The notes under the pieces: generated by a model
Told to the model about the DNA's origin: nothing
The model's input: the letters and a program-made list of their open reading frames with translations, nothing else
Database searches by the model: none
Shown here: positions 35,525 through 46,025 of the stretch, piece after piece
How the letters are laid out: each line of letters starts with the position of its first letter
Position numbering within the stretch: the first letter of the stretch is position 1
Position numbers and translations under genes: made by a program
Source: Commensalibacter melissae
GTDB lineage: Bacteria > Pseudomonadota > Alphaproteobacteria > Acetobacterales > Acetobacteraceae
Length of the DNA stretch: 64,000 bases
NCBI RefSeq assembly: GCF_009734185.1
Contig: NZ_CP046393.1
Location: 612,501-676,500, forward strand
Direction of reading: 5' to 3'

Positions 35525-37252
35525 ATGGCTGCAGCCACCACACAAACCCCTAATGATCATTTTGGTGGGGAAGATTTTGCTACGCTTTTAGATGAAACCC
35601 TTGGACAAGATATTGGGTTCGAAGGCTCCGTTGTTGTAGGTAAAATTGTTCGTTTAACGGATGATTATGCGATCGTTGATGTCGGTTTAAAAAGTGAAGG
35701 ACGTGTTCCTTTAAAAGAATTCGCACCTGCGGGTGTAAAGGCAGAAGTTAAACCAGGCGATATGGTTGAACTTTATGTGGAACGTTACGAAGATCGTGAC
35801 GGTTCAATTCTGCTTTCACGTGAAAAGGCACGTCGTGAAGAGGCATGGTCTGCTCTTGAAAAAGCATTTGAAAATAACCAACGCATAAACGGAACCATTT
35901 TCGGTCGTGTCAAAGGTGGATTTACTGTTGATTTAGGTGGGGCAATGGCTTTCTTACCTGGATCACAAGTTGATATTCGCCCTATCCGTGATATCAACCC
36001 CATGATTGGTGTAGCACAGCCTTTCCAAATTTTGAAAATGGATCGTGCCCGTGGGAATATTGTTGTTTCTCGTCGTGCGGTATTGGAGGAAACACGTGCT
36101 GAACAACGCAGCGAGTTGATACAAGGATTAAAAGAGGGCATGATTCTGGATGGTGTTGTAAAGAACATCACGGATTATGGCGCCTTTGTTGACTTGGGTG
36201 GTGTTGACGGATTATTGCATGTCACGGATATAGCCTGGAAACGTGTCAATCATCCAGCTGAAGCTTTACAGATTGGTCAGCCGGTACGTGTTCAGGTTAT
36301 TCGTTTCAATCCTGAAACGCATCGTATTTCTTTGGGTATGAAACAGCTTGAAGCTGATCCATGGGAAAATGTCACAACAAAATATCCTGTTGGCTCACGA
36401 TTTACTGGTCGCGTTACAAATATCACGGATTATGGTGCTTTTGTTGAATTGGAACCTGGAGTCGAGGGGCTTGTTCATATTTCCGAAATGTCTTGGACAA
36501 AGAAAAATGTTCATCCCGGCAAAATTGTATCAACATCTCAGGAAGTTGATATTGTTGTATTGGATGTTGATAGTTCAAAACGTCGTATTTCATTAGGTTT
36601 GAAACAGGTTCAACCAAATCCTTGGCAACAGTTTGCTGATACACATCAGGTGGGTTCTGAAATTGAAGGTGAAATCCGCAATATCACCGAATTCGGCCTG
36701 TTTATCGGTCTATCAGCCGATATTGATGGTATGGTTCATATGTCTGATCTTTCATGGGATGAACCTGGTGAAGTTGCTATTACTCACTTTAAAAAAGGTG
36801 ACGTTGTTAAAGCAAAAGTACTTGATGTGGATGTTGAAAAAGAACGTATTTCATTGGGTATCAAACAGTTAAGTGAAGATTCTGTTGCAGATGCACTTGC
36901 AAAAGTCAACAAGGGCAGTATTGTTACATGTACCATTACCGGTATTCAACAAAATGGTATTGATGTAAGTGTTAATGACATTTTAAGTGGATTCATACGA
37001 CGTACCGAACTTTCTCGTGACAAGGCGGAACAACGTCCGGAACGTTTTAACGTCGGTGACCGTGTAGATGCTAAGGTTGTTTCAATTGATAAAAATGCAC
37101 GTCGTTTAACCTTAACGATTAAAGGACGTGAAGTTGAGGAGGATAAACAGGCTATTTCTGATTATGGGTCCTCAGATAGTGGCGCCTCCTTGGGAGATAT
37201 TCTTGGAGCAGCTTTCCGACGCCGGAATGAAAATGAACCGGATGTAGAATAA
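35525..37252 (+). CDS. rpsA: 30S ribosomal protein S1
   Basis: A 575-residue ribosomal protein with six S1 (OB-fold) domains in a row. The repeated signature is visible several times, for example VKNITDYGAFVDLGGVDGLLH and VTNITDYGAFVELEPGVEGL, each followed by an SLGxKQ closing strand. It binds mRNA to the 30S subunit for translation initiation. Codon use looks more biased and GC-richer than neighbouring accessory genes, as expected for a highly expressed gene. A terminator follows at 37280. Confidence 0.98.
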   Translation: MAAATTQTPNDHFGGEDFATLLDETLGQDIGFEGSVVVGKIVRLTDDYAIVDVGLKSEGRVPLKEFAPAGVKAEVKPGDMVELYVERYEDRDGSILLSREKARREEAWSALEKAFENNQRINGTIFGRVKGGFTVDLGGAMAFLPGSQVDIRPIRDINPMIGVAQPFQILKMDRARGNIVVSRRAVLEETRAEQRSELIQGLKEGMILDGVVKNITDYGAFVDLGGVDGLLHVTDIAWKRVNHPAEALQIGQPVRVQVIRFNPETHRISLGMKQLEADPWENVTTKYPVGSRFTGRVTNITDYGAFVELEPGVEGLVHISEMSWTKKNVHPGKIVSTSQEVDIVVLDVDSSKRRISLGLKQVQPNPWQQFADTHQVGSEIEGEIRNITEFGLFIGLSADIDGMVHMSDLSWDEPGEVAITHFKKGDVVKAKVLDVDVEKERISLGIKQLSEDSVADALAKVNKGSIVTCTITGIQQNGIDVSVNDILSGFIRRTELSRDKAEQRPERFNVGDRVDAKVVSIDKNARRLTLTIKGREVEEDKQAISDYGSSDSGASLGDILGAAFRRRNENEPDVE

Positions 37253-37279
37253 GTTTTTATTATTTTTAATTTTTAAAAA

Positions 37280-37308
37280 ACAGGCTTTGTAAAAAGTCTG
37301 TTTTTTTA
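37280..37308 (+). terminator. Rho-independent terminator after rpsA
   Basis: CAGGCTTT (37281-37288) pairs with AAAGTCTG (37293-37300) around a GTAA loop with one G-T wobble, flanked by an A-run before and seven T after (37301-37307). It begins about 28 bp past the rpsA stop. A clean intrinsic terminator that separates rpsA from the glycosyltransferase locus. Confidence 0.85.
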
Positions 37309-37494
37309 TTGATACAATTTATTCTTTTAATGAAAACTGTTAAAAGATAATTTTTATAATTTTAAAAAATTATAATTCAAATTGGTTGTGATTACGCAAT
37401 CTTTTGTAGTATATCGTATATAAATTATATTTTTTACTAAAATCATAGATTTTGTTACTTTTTCTAATTAATTAAGAATTATTAAGTATTTATC

Positions 37495-40400
37495 ATGGCA
37501 GTCATTTACAATACAAATTATACGCATAACTCTAATTCTTACTTAACTCTTGCTGTTTTTTGGGCAGCAAAAAAACTATGGGGAGAAGATAATGTTGTTG
37601 TAGTTGATAATATGGATATCTTGTCAGTTGCAGCAAGTGGAGAACATGAAGTTATTATTTGTATTGATGGACAGCGAACTGATTATGAATTGATGAAAAG
37701 GCTTAGACCGTGTTTTAAAACCATGATTTTCTGGGCTTTTGAAGATCCCTTCATGTTGGATTTCAATGTTCAGGTAACGACTATTTTTGATTATGTGTTT
37801 ACAAACGACCCTATTTGCGTGAAGGCCTATCAAACAGAAGCATTTTATTTACCTTTGGCTGCAAGTGATCAAATTCATTATCGTAAAGTGAAAGAAACTG
37901 ATGCGCTGGATTATGATATATGTTTTGCGGGGACAATGTGGCCAAACCGTGTTGATATTTTACGTCGTGTTATAATTGCCTTTCCCCAGGCACGGTATAA
38001 ATTGATTTGCCCTGGGAATGAATATTTGCCACCTTTGCCAGCTGATTTGAGTGAAAGGGTTATACATAGACCTGTAAGTATTGAAGCGTTTACTGATTTT
38101 GCCAATGCAAGTAAAGTTACCTTAACAATGTTTCGCAATTATGCTAGTCATGGAGATATAGGGCAGGCAACTGCACCTGGTCCACGTCTATATGAATTGG
38201 GTTTGGCTGGTACAGCACAGATTGTGGAGTTGCCAGCAGGTATGAATGAGAAATATTTAAAAGAGATTAATGGCGTTGCTATTGCTCATAATACTGAAGA
38301 AATCATTAAACAGATCGCAGAGGTGATTGAAAAAAAGAATATCAGAAAGAAAATGGCGATTTCTTCCCAGCAATCTGTAATGAAATCACATTTGTATCAA
38401 AATCGTTTGAAAATTATTGAAGATGTGACTCAGGCGGATTTTTCTTTAAAGAAAAAAGAGAAAAAAATTATTGTTGAATCTCAGTTTAAAAAAAAATTGA
38501 AGGTCTTATTTGTCACGCATTCCACTATTCGTGAACAAGTATGGGGTGGCATTGAAGTATATCAGCAGATTATTTCTTTTGGACTAGTAAAAGATGTGGA
38601 ATTTTATTATTGGCTTCGTAGAAGAGGTGCATGTACGCTAACAGATTCTAATGGTCAAGAATTGGAACGGTTTGACATGCCAGATGTGGGCTGGTTGGAT
38701 TCCATGAATGATGCCGGGGAAGAAACTGCCTTTTCGAATATAATTAATCAATATGGATTTGATGTGGTCCACATTCAGCATTTAGGCCATCACACTCTTT
38801 CCTTACCGATTATAGCCAAGGCTTGCGGTGTTGGAACGGTTTTTTCTTTTCATGATTTTCTGGCGGTTTGTTCTCATTATAATCTTTTGAATTACGAACA
38901 ACGTTACTGTCGTATTGAAGAAAATAAAGATGTTGGAACTTGTGATGTTTGTCTTAAAATTTCTGAAAAGCTGGATTTTGGTGTGCAACAGACACGACGT
39001 GCATTTGTTGGAAAGGTCATGAAATCCATTGATGCGTTTTTATATGGAACACAACATTCGTTTGATGTGGCAAAATATATTTATCCTGTTGTGGAAAGTA
39101 AAAAAAATTATATTCTTGGTATCCCTTCGCCAGACACAACAATACCTTTGATAAAAAAAGAGTTCAAACCCTTGGAAGGCAGAAAACTGAAAGTTGCGAC
39201 TGTTGGTAATTTTATCCGTTCAAAGGGTGCAGATACGATTTTATCCATATTACAGACTGCCAATCCAAATTTGTATGAATTTCATATTTTTGGATATATG
39301 CAGCCTGACTATGAATCTGTCCTAAAAGATTTGAAACTTGATAATATTATATTGCATGGTTCATATGGATTGGGTGAAGTTTCGGCATTGCAGGTAGCAG
39401 ATGTAGCCCTGATATTGTCAATATGGCCCGAAACATATTGTATATCGCTTTCTGAAGTTTGGCAGAATGGGTTAATTCCCATTGTGACAGATGTTGGTGC
39501 GTTAAAAGATCGTGTGCAGGATGGAATTAATGGATTTACGGTTCCCATCGGGGATGTGAATCTGGTTATTGATCGATTGGAACTGATACGTTCCGATGAA
39601 ATATTGCGTCAGAAGCTTATCAATAACATTTCACCTGATTTATGGGTCAATTCAAAAGAATATGCTGAAAAATTATTGCAAGTTTACGATGAAGTCGTTC
39701 CTATAAATATGTTGGGTAACAGCGGGTTACGATGGGATATAGGGCGGCTTCATTATATTCCACATGCATCTTGGAAAGAGCAGGCACCACCTCGTCATAT
39801 TTTTGATGCGCCCACAAGTAGCAGTCTTTATATCGAGCTTCCACAGGAAATTGAAGATTGGGCAGTTGTACAGGGAGCACATTTTTATATTGATGATATC
39901 TGTTATCATATTCTTAATGTCGATGATGACAGTAAATTTAAAGAGGCAGATGAATTCCATATTCGTGGATGGTTTATTTATCCTGATATGTCCAATGCAG
40001 GAAATTTGTATACGGTTTTGATTCATCAGGATAGTGATTTGACAATTTTCTTAAAATGCGATCGAGAAAGTCGGGAGGATGTGGCATCTAATTTTGTTAA
40101 TGCTCCTGTACGAAATGGATTTTCGTGTAAATCAGCATTGAGAGGAAAATGGTGTGAGGGCCGTTTCAGAATTGGCTTGATTAATGTTGTCAATGGAATA
40201 GCGGCATTTCAACTGGCTGGTTACGAAATAAAGGTTAACGCCGGAAAAGTTGTTAAAATCTATAATGAATTTCATGATAATCAGGTTATATTAGATGATT
40301 TTCTGCGTATTACTGAAAAAGATGGTATTATGCGTGGAATAAAATTAAGTGATATTTCTGAAAATAGATTGTTTCATAAAAATTTAGGTAAACTAGAATA

Positions 40401-40848
40401 TTATATTCAAAATTTATCTACGGATGTTAATCCGGAAAATGAAAAAGCAGGGAATTTGCTTAAAATTTCTGGATGGGCCTTTGATCGCACAACAAGTAAG
40501 GCAGGGCAGATATATCTTGCCTTTGTTAATGAATCTTTTAAAAACTGTTTTTTTGTTGCCACATCAAGATTTATTCGTCATGAAACAATTTCAGTTTTTC
40601 AAAATGTTCCATTAAACAATGGCTTTTACATACAATTGGATTTACAGAAAGGATATTCTCTAAAATTAGAAGGAAAATTTCAAATTTTTCTGATTAATCT
40701 CATTCATAATGAATTTTTGGTTGTTCCAGTGAATATTTCTGTGAATTTTAAAAATAACCAGGTCAGTAATATTATGGATGATATAATAAATGAAGATACA
40801 ATTGATCAATATACGGATTTTTTGAAAAGAAAATTATTTAGGGAGTGA
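37495..40848 (+). CDS. Large modular glycosyltransferase (CgeB-like + GT4-like + repeated beta domain)
   Basis: An 1117-residue cytoplasmic protein with at least four parts. Residues about 1-310 are a CgeB/GT1-type domain (FWAFEDPFMLDF, LPLAASDQIHY, ICFAGTMWPNR, PGPRLYELGLAG). After a lysine-rich linker (about 325-340) comes a GT4-like glycosyltransferase (about 340-720; VFSFHDFLAVCSHYN, ATVGNFIRSKGADT, LSLSEVWQNGLIPIV-like end). The C-terminal third holds two copies of a beta-rich module (about 820-915 and 985-1085) that share a GW-x-F/I start, an aG-x-IY strand, an NGF turn and a G-x-FxI-xLIN strand. It probably builds a surface polysaccharide or glycosylates a protein. Substrate unknown. 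It is the first of three glycosyltransferase genes here. Confidence 0.85.
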   Translation: MAVIYNTNYTHNSNSYLTLAVFWAAKKLWGEDNVVVVDNMDILSVAASGEHEVIICIDGQRTDYELMKRLRPCFKTMIFWAFEDPFMLDFNVQVTTIFDYVFTNDPICVKAYQTEAFYLPLAASDQIHYRKVKETDALDYDICFAGTMWPNRVDILRRVIIAFPQARYKLICPGNEYLPPLPADLSERVIHRPVSIEAFTDFANASKVTLTMFRNYASHGDIGQATAPGPRLYELGLAGTAQIVELPAGMNEKYLKEINGVAIAHNTEEIIKQIAEVIEKKNIRKKMAISSQQSVMKSHLYQNRLKIIEDVTQADFSLKKKEKKIIVESQFKKKLKVLFVTHSTIREQVWGGIEVYQQIISFGLVKDVEFYYWLRRRGACTLTDSNGQELERFDMPDVGWLDSMNDAGEETAFSNIINQYGFDVVHIQHLGHHTLSLPIIAKACGVGTVFSFHDFLAVCSHYNLLNYEQRYCRIEENKDVGTCDVCLKISEKLDFGVQQTRRAFVGKVMKSIDAFLYGTQHSFDVAKYIYPVVESKKNYILGIPSPDTTIPLIKKEFKPLEGRKLKVATVGNFIRSKGADTILSILQTANPNLYEFHIFGYMQPDYESVLKDLKLDNIILHGSYGLGEVSALQVADVALILSIWPETYCISLSEVWQNGLIPIVTDVGALKDRVQDGINGFTVPIGDVNLVIDRLELIRSDEILRQKLINNISPDLWVNSKEYAEKLLQVYDEVVPINMLGNSGLRWDIGRLHYIPHASWKEQAPPRHIFDAPTSSSLYIELPQEIEDWAVVQGAHFYIDDICYHILNVDDDSKFKEADEFHIRGWFIYPDMSNAGNLYTVLIHQDSDLTIFLKCDRESREDVASNFVNAPVRNGFSCKSALRGKWCEGRFRIGLINVVNGIAAFQLAGYEIKVNAGKVVKIYNEFHDNQVILDDFLRITEKDGIMRGIKLSDISENRLFHKNLGKLEYYIQNLSTDVNPENEKAGNLLKISGWAFDRTTSKAGQIYLAFVNESFKNCFFVATSRFIRHETISVFQNVPLNNGFYIQLDLQKGYSLKLEGKFQIFLINLIHNEFLVVPVNISVNFKNNQVSNIMDDIINEDTIDQYTDFLKRKLFRE

Positions 40849-40943
40849 TTTTAATTAATAAAAATAATTTCAAATAAATTTTAACTAGCGATAAGTATAA
40901 TTATTTAAGTAGCTATTTTAATTAAAATATAAGGTGGTAAATT

Positions 40944-43900
40944 GTGTATGATAGTGAAGAAAAACAACCCAAATGGATGGTTTTCGACTTAGAATGGTAT
41001 CGTAATCGGTATAAAAGTTTTTCGTTACTGATACAGGATATATATCAAGGCGATGTTTTTGCTTATCATTCAACTAATGGGTATAAGGTTGGAAATTCGC
41101 CCAATCCGTATTTTGATGAAAAATGGTATTTGACAAAATATTATGATGTAAAGGAGCTTATAAAAAAGGGGAAATACACTTCTGGATTTGATCATTACTG
41201 TAAAATTGGCTTTAAAGATCATTCACCACATTGGTTATTTTCAGAAACATTTTATAAAAAACATAATCCAGAAATAAATGACCTAATTGGCGAGGGAAAA
41301 CCTTATATTAATGGTTATGATCATTATTTACGGGTTGGAGATAAATCCTGCCTTACAGGAAGTTTTTTTTTCAATCCTTGTTTGTATTTATCCCAAAAAG
41401 AGAATTTAGACGAAATTACAGAATATGGTCCATATCAATATGTTTTAACAAATGATACGGATGATTTCGATAAATTCAGACTTTCATGGTTTTTTGATCC
41501 AAATTGGTATGGAAATACATATTCAAAGGAAACATTAAAAACCACCAATTATCAATACTTGAATCTTCTCCATCATTATCTATCCAATCCAACACCAACA
41601 TTATTCTCGCCTTTGGAACAATTTTCCGAACAATTTTATCTTGAAAATTATAAGGATTTATCTCCTTCGATTTTGATGGATGGTCATGGACTTTTTCGAA
41701 ATGGTTATGAACATTTTATTGTATGTGGATGCAAGGAAAAACGAAAACCATTGAAGGATTTTGATTATAATCAATTTTCTGATGAGATATTTGAAAAAAT
41801 TGCAAAAGACAATCTATATCTGAATATATTTGAATATTGGGTGGCTCAACAGGATTTGCATCTTTTAGATAAATTCATGGAAATCCAAAAAAAATATTCA
41901 AACGATAAAGACAAAATCGAAAATAGTTTTGATATACAAAAATCAGTAAAGAATCAAGAGACCGTTGAATCTGGGGATGTTTCAGACTCCATATCTATGC
42001 GAAAAAATGAAAAAGGGTTTCCAGTTATCGAGGATAACATTTCTAATATTGAAAAGGAAATAGCCTCTTCAGATTATATGCCAATATGGCAGGCTTTTGA
42101 TGAAAAATGGTATGTTCACAAATATGATCATGTAACTTCAAAAATGAAGGCACTGGAAGTTGATAATGTTGAAGAATATTATAAAACATTTGGTTGTTTT
42201 GAAGGTCATTCCCCCAATCCTTATTTTGATGAGGAATGGTATTTACAGAAATATCCTGATGTAAAATTAATGGTTGATTGCCATCAATTTAGTAGTGGTT
42301 TTCAACATTATTGCAAGGAGGGATATCATACCCATGATCCACATTGGTTATTTTCTGAAAAATATTACAAAAAAGTAAATCCACATTTGACAAATGAGAA
42401 TTTGGAAAGGAATGGATTTGTTAATGGATATGACCATTTTCTGAAAGTAGGAGATATTGAGGGAAATAGTGGCAGTCTTTTTTTTAACAGTAATTTTTTC
42501 ATTGGAAAATATCAACAGGCCATTAAGGAAGGGTTATCGCCTTATCAACATTATCTAAAATATTTGGATGAAATTGATAGTAAAATACAGGTATCCTGGT
42601 ATTTTGATCCAGAATGGTATGCGCAGAATTATCCAGAAATAACAAAGGCAATTTCAGAAGGAATATTCAACAATTATATTCATCATTATCTAGTAAACAA
42701 TCAAGCTTTCAATTTCAATCCAAATGCCTGGTTTGATGAATCCTTTTATGATCAAAAATATAAAAGCCAGCTTGAAAATGTTCAAGCGTTCAAAAAATAT
42801 AGAAATGGATATGCTCATTTTATTTACGAGGGAATACAGCTTTTTTGGGATCCCTGTGAAGAAATAAATTTACAGCAATATGCTGCGGATAAAGCTGTTA
42901 AACAGGATATTCAAAAGGGACTTTATCCAAATGCCTATATTCGATTGCTAGCTAGCGGAACAAATTATGGGGGACAGAATAAGGATTTACCTGTTTCGTC
43001 ACAATCTGATAGTTTGCCAATTCAAAAAAATATAGAAAATGACAAGGATGCAGTTGATCAAGCATTATGGGCTAAATTTGATGGGGAATGGTATATAAAA
43101 ACTTATCCTGACCTAAGTGAAAGAATGAAAAATTGTGGTTTGGATGATGTGGAAATTTATTATAATCAGGTAGGTTCAATTTTAGGACATTCTCCCAATC
43201 CCTACTTTGATGAGGAATGGTATTTACAACGATATCCTGAATTAAGAAAAAATATTGATCGTGGAGCGTTTAAATCAGGTTTTGAGCATTATTGTAATCA
43301 GGGTTATTTGACACATGATCCTCACTGGCTTTTTTCAACACATTATTATTTAAAAAATAACGCTGATTTTATTCATGAAGTTATTAATGATTCCCAATAT
43401 ATTAATGCCTATGATCATTATCTGAAAAAAGGGGATGGATTACGTCGTACAGGATCCTTGTTATTTGATCCTTCAATCTATCAACAGGCATGTTATGAAC
43501 GTGAAGATGTAAAGCACAGTCAAAACCCTTATAGAAATTTTCTTTATTATCTTAGTGATGTTGAAAAAAATACAAATGTCTCTCTTTATTTTGACACATC
43601 ATGGTATTTAAAAAAATATCCTGATGTAAAACAAAAAATTGCTGATGGTGAATATCTTTGTGCTTTACATCATTATTGTTTGAATGAAACACCAAAACTA
43701 TTTAATCCATCTCCATGGTTTGAAGAAGAATTTTACCTAGATCATTATAAGGATATAAATCAAGCCATTGAATCAACAGCAAGTTTTAGAAACGGCTATG
43801 ATCATTTCATACATTATGGTGCGTTAGAACTTCGTTCTCCAAGGATCGATATTAGTCTGCACGAATATTATCTATCAGGGGATATTCGTGATAAGGTTGA

Positions 43901-46016
43901 AACGGGTATATTTAGGGATGCTTTTGCTGCTTATGTATTTGAACAAAAACTTGATCAGTGGATAAATAAGCAACCTGATGATTCTCATTATCGCTTAACT
44001 AATGAAACAAAGGAAAGCAGAACATATTTTAAAAAAAAATCAAGGCTTGTTTTACCATCGGTTGTTCATGAAAAGCTTGATTTCTCCTATAAGGGTCAGG
44101 CGGATATCTGTGTAATTATGTTGATGCACAATAATCTGACGGTAACATTGACCGCGTTGGCATCCCTTCGTTCTAATTTTAATGGGAATATACAATTACT
44201 CTTGGGTGATAATCATTCGATAGATGATAGTCAATTTATCCAAGGTTGTTTGATCGGTGCTTCCGTAAACCGTTTTCCCTATAATTTTGGCTTTGGTAAG
44301 GCATGTAACATATTGATGGAAGACGTTGATGCCCCGATTGTTATCTTTTTGAATAATGACATTAATTTATTGCCGGGAGCAATTGATGCACTTTGTAAAC
44401 GGTTGACTTCAGCAGATAATATTGGTGCAGTCGGAGGTAAAATAATTCATCCAGATGGATTGCTTCAAGAGGCAGGCCAGATTATTTGGCGGGATGGAAC
44501 AACGACAGGGTATTTGAGAGGAAAAGACCCATTAATTCCCGAGGCGAATTTTGTTCGGGATGTTGATTACTGTTCAGCGGCGATGTTGGCAGTAAAATCA
44601 AAAGTGCTGAAGGAATTGAATGGATTTTCCCCTATTTATTATCCAGCCTACTTTGAGGATACGGACTTTTGTGTTCGGATGATAAAGGCAGGATATCGTA
44701 TTGTATATGATCCCAATGCAGTTGTGGAACATATGGAGTATTGTTCAAGCAATCCGATTATTTCAAGTGGTTTGATAAAGCGAAACCATCGATTATTTGC
44801 CAGAGAACATGCGGATTTTTTAAGGTTTCAATCTCCCCGGCATAGTGACAATGTTTTAATTGCGCGACAGAGACGAAATATAAATAAAAGAATTTTATTC
44901 ATTGAGGATAGGGTTCCTTTAAAACATCTTGGGTCTGGGTATATTCGTTCAAATGACATTATCTTTCAAATGTCTGAATTAGGGTATGAAGTGACGGTTT
45001 ATCCTATAAATTACTTTTATCCCCATGTTTATCAGATTTATTCAAGCATGCCTGATACGGTTGAGGTATTGTTCAATCATACAGTTGAACATCTTCGTGA
45101 TTTCTTTAAGGAAAGGGCGGGATATTATGATTTGGTTTGGATAGGAAGAACCCATAATTTAAATAGAATATTGCCCATGATGGGTGAAGCTAGCCGTTAT
45201 TTACCCCAGGAAATAATCCTTGATACAGAGGTTGTTGCGACACCCCGGACACGATTGCAGGCAAAGCTATTGGAAAAGGAAATAGACGAAAATTTTCAAC
45301 AGGCTCTGGAGGAGGAGTTATCCTGTGCAAAACATTGTCAAGAAATTGTAGCCGTTAATGAAATTGATGCAAACTATATTCGACAGGCAGGATTTAACAA
45401 TGTCGATATTCTCGGACATAGTATCAACATACGCAAATCACAAAAGGAATGGAAAGAGCGCAAAAATATTCTTTTTGTTGGCGCTTTGCATGATGATCAG
45501 GCACCTAATTATGACAGTTTGAAATGGTTTATAACTTCTGTGATGCCGATTTTGATTGATAAAATGGGATCGGATTTTACTTTTTCAATTGCAGGCTATG
45601 TAAATCCCTCTGTTGATATATCCGCCTTGATTAATTATCCTGATATAGATTTTTTGGGAATGGTGCCAGATTTGTCCAGTTTATATGATGATCATCGTGT
45701 CTATATCGCACCAACGAGATTTGCGGGTGGCATTCCCTATAAGTTACATGAAGCTGCATCCTATGGAATTCCTATCGTGGCGTCAAATTTATTGGTGGAA
45801 CAACTGGGATGGCAAGATGAGAGGGATATTCTTGCAGCCTCCACGGATAATCCGGAATTTTTTGCCTCGCAAATTATTAGGTTGTACCAGACGGAGGAAT
45901 TATGGAATCAACTGCGTCAAAATGCCCTTGATCGTATTGCTCGCGAATGCAATCGTGAACGGTTTAAGGAGCAGTTGCAGTCAATTTTATCAAAAGTTAT
46001 TTTACACAGGTGTTAA
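40944..46016 (+). CDS. Giant glycosyltransferase with three FDxxWY modules, GT2 and GT4 domains
   Basis: A 1690-residue protein. Three copies of a module of about 300 residues cover residues about 9-309, 379-671 and 706-1002. Each is built from short Tyr/Trp-rich repeats of the kind NPYFDEEWYLQKYPDV, GFxHYCxxG, DPHWLFSxxYY and NGYDHFL. Such repeats occur in known rhamnan/O-antigen-type glycosyltransferase proteins but have no settled function. Next comes a GT2 domain (about 1049-1285; VIFLNNDINLL holds the metal-binding acidic residues and YFEDTDFCVRM the later acidic pair), then a GT4-like domain (about 1312-1690; ILFVGALHDDQAPN, GGIPYKLHEAASYGIPIVAS). The start is GTG 40944 after AAGGTGG. 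It is followed after 9 bp by the third gene. Confidence 0.87.
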   Translation: MYDSEEKQPKWMVFDLEWYRNRYKSFSLLIQDIYQGDVFAYHSTNGYKVGNSPNPYFDEKWYLTKYYDVKELIKKGKYTSGFDHYCKIGFKDHSPHWLFSETFYKKHNPEINDLIGEGKPYINGYDHYLRVGDKSCLTGSFFFNPCLYLSQKENLDEITEYGPYQYVLTNDTDDFDKFRLSWFFDPNWYGNTYSKETLKTTNYQYLNLLHHYLSNPTPTLFSPLEQFSEQFYLENYKDLSPSILMDGHGLFRNGYEHFIVCGCKEKRKPLKDFDYNQFSDEIFEKIAKDNLYLNIFEYWVAQQDLHLLDKFMEIQKKYSNDKDKIENSFDIQKSVKNQETVESGDVSDSISMRKNEKGFPVIEDNISNIEKEIASSDYMPIWQAFDEKWYVHKYDHVTSKMKALEVDNVEEYYKTFGCFEGHSPNPYFDEEWYLQKYPDVKLMVDCHQFSSGFQHYCKEGYHTHDPHWLFSEKYYKKVNPHLTNENLERNGFVNGYDHFLKVGDIEGNSGSLFFNSNFFIGKYQQAIKEGLSPYQHYLKYLDEIDSKIQVSWYFDPEWYAQNYPEITKAISEGIFNNYIHHYLVNNQAFNFNPNAWFDESFYDQKYKSQLENVQAFKKYRNGYAHFIYEGIQLFWDPCEEINLQQYAADKAVKQDIQKGLYPNAYIRLLASGTNYGGQNKDLPVSSQSDSLPIQKNIENDKDAVDQALWAKFDGEWYIKTYPDLSERMKNCGLDDVEIYYNQVGSILGHSPNPYFDEEWYLQRYPELRKNIDRGAFKSGFEHYCNQGYLTHDPHWLFSTHYYLKNNADFIHEVINDSQYINAYDHYLKKGDGLRRTGSLLFDPSIYQQACYEREDVKHSQNPYRNFLYYLSDVEKNTNVSLYFDTSWYLKKYPDVKQKIADGEYLCALHHYCLNETPKLFNPSPWFEEEFYLDHYKDINQAIESTASFRNGYDHFIHYGALELRSPRIDISLHEYYLSGDIRDKVETGIFRDAFAAYVFEQKLDQWINKQPDDSHYRLTNETKESRTYFKKKSRLVLPSVVHEKLDFSYKGQADICVIMLMHNNLTVTLTALASLRSNFNGNIQLLLGDNHSIDDSQFIQGCLIGASVNRFPYNFGFGKACNILMEDVDAPIVIFLNNDINLLPGAIDALCKRLTSADNIGAVGGKIIHPDGLLQEAGQIIWRDGTTTGYLRGKDPLIPEANFVRDVDYCSAAMLAVKSKVLKELNGFSPIYYPAYFEDTDFCVRMIKAGYRIVYDPNAVVEHMEYCSSNPIISSGLIKRNHRLFAREHADFLRFQSPRHSDNVLIARQRRNINKRILFIEDRVPLKHLGSGYIRSNDIIFQMSELGYEVTVYPINYFYPHVYQIYSSMPDTVEVLFNHTVEHLRDFFKERAGYYDLVWIGRTHNLNRILPMMGEASRYLPQEIILDTEVVATPRTRLQAKLLEKEIDENFQQALEEELSCAKHCQEIVAVNEIDANYIRQAGFNNVDILGHSINIRKSQKEWKERKNILFVGALHDDQAPNYDSLKWFITSVMPILIDKMGSDFTFSIAGYVNPSVDISALINYPDIDFLGMVPDLSSLYDDHRVYIAPTRFAGGIPYKLHEAASYGIPIVASNLLVEQLGWQDERDILAASTDNPEFFASQIIRLYQTEELWNQLRQNALDRIARECNRERFKEQLQSILSKVILHRC

Positions 46017-46025
46017 AAGGTTCAT

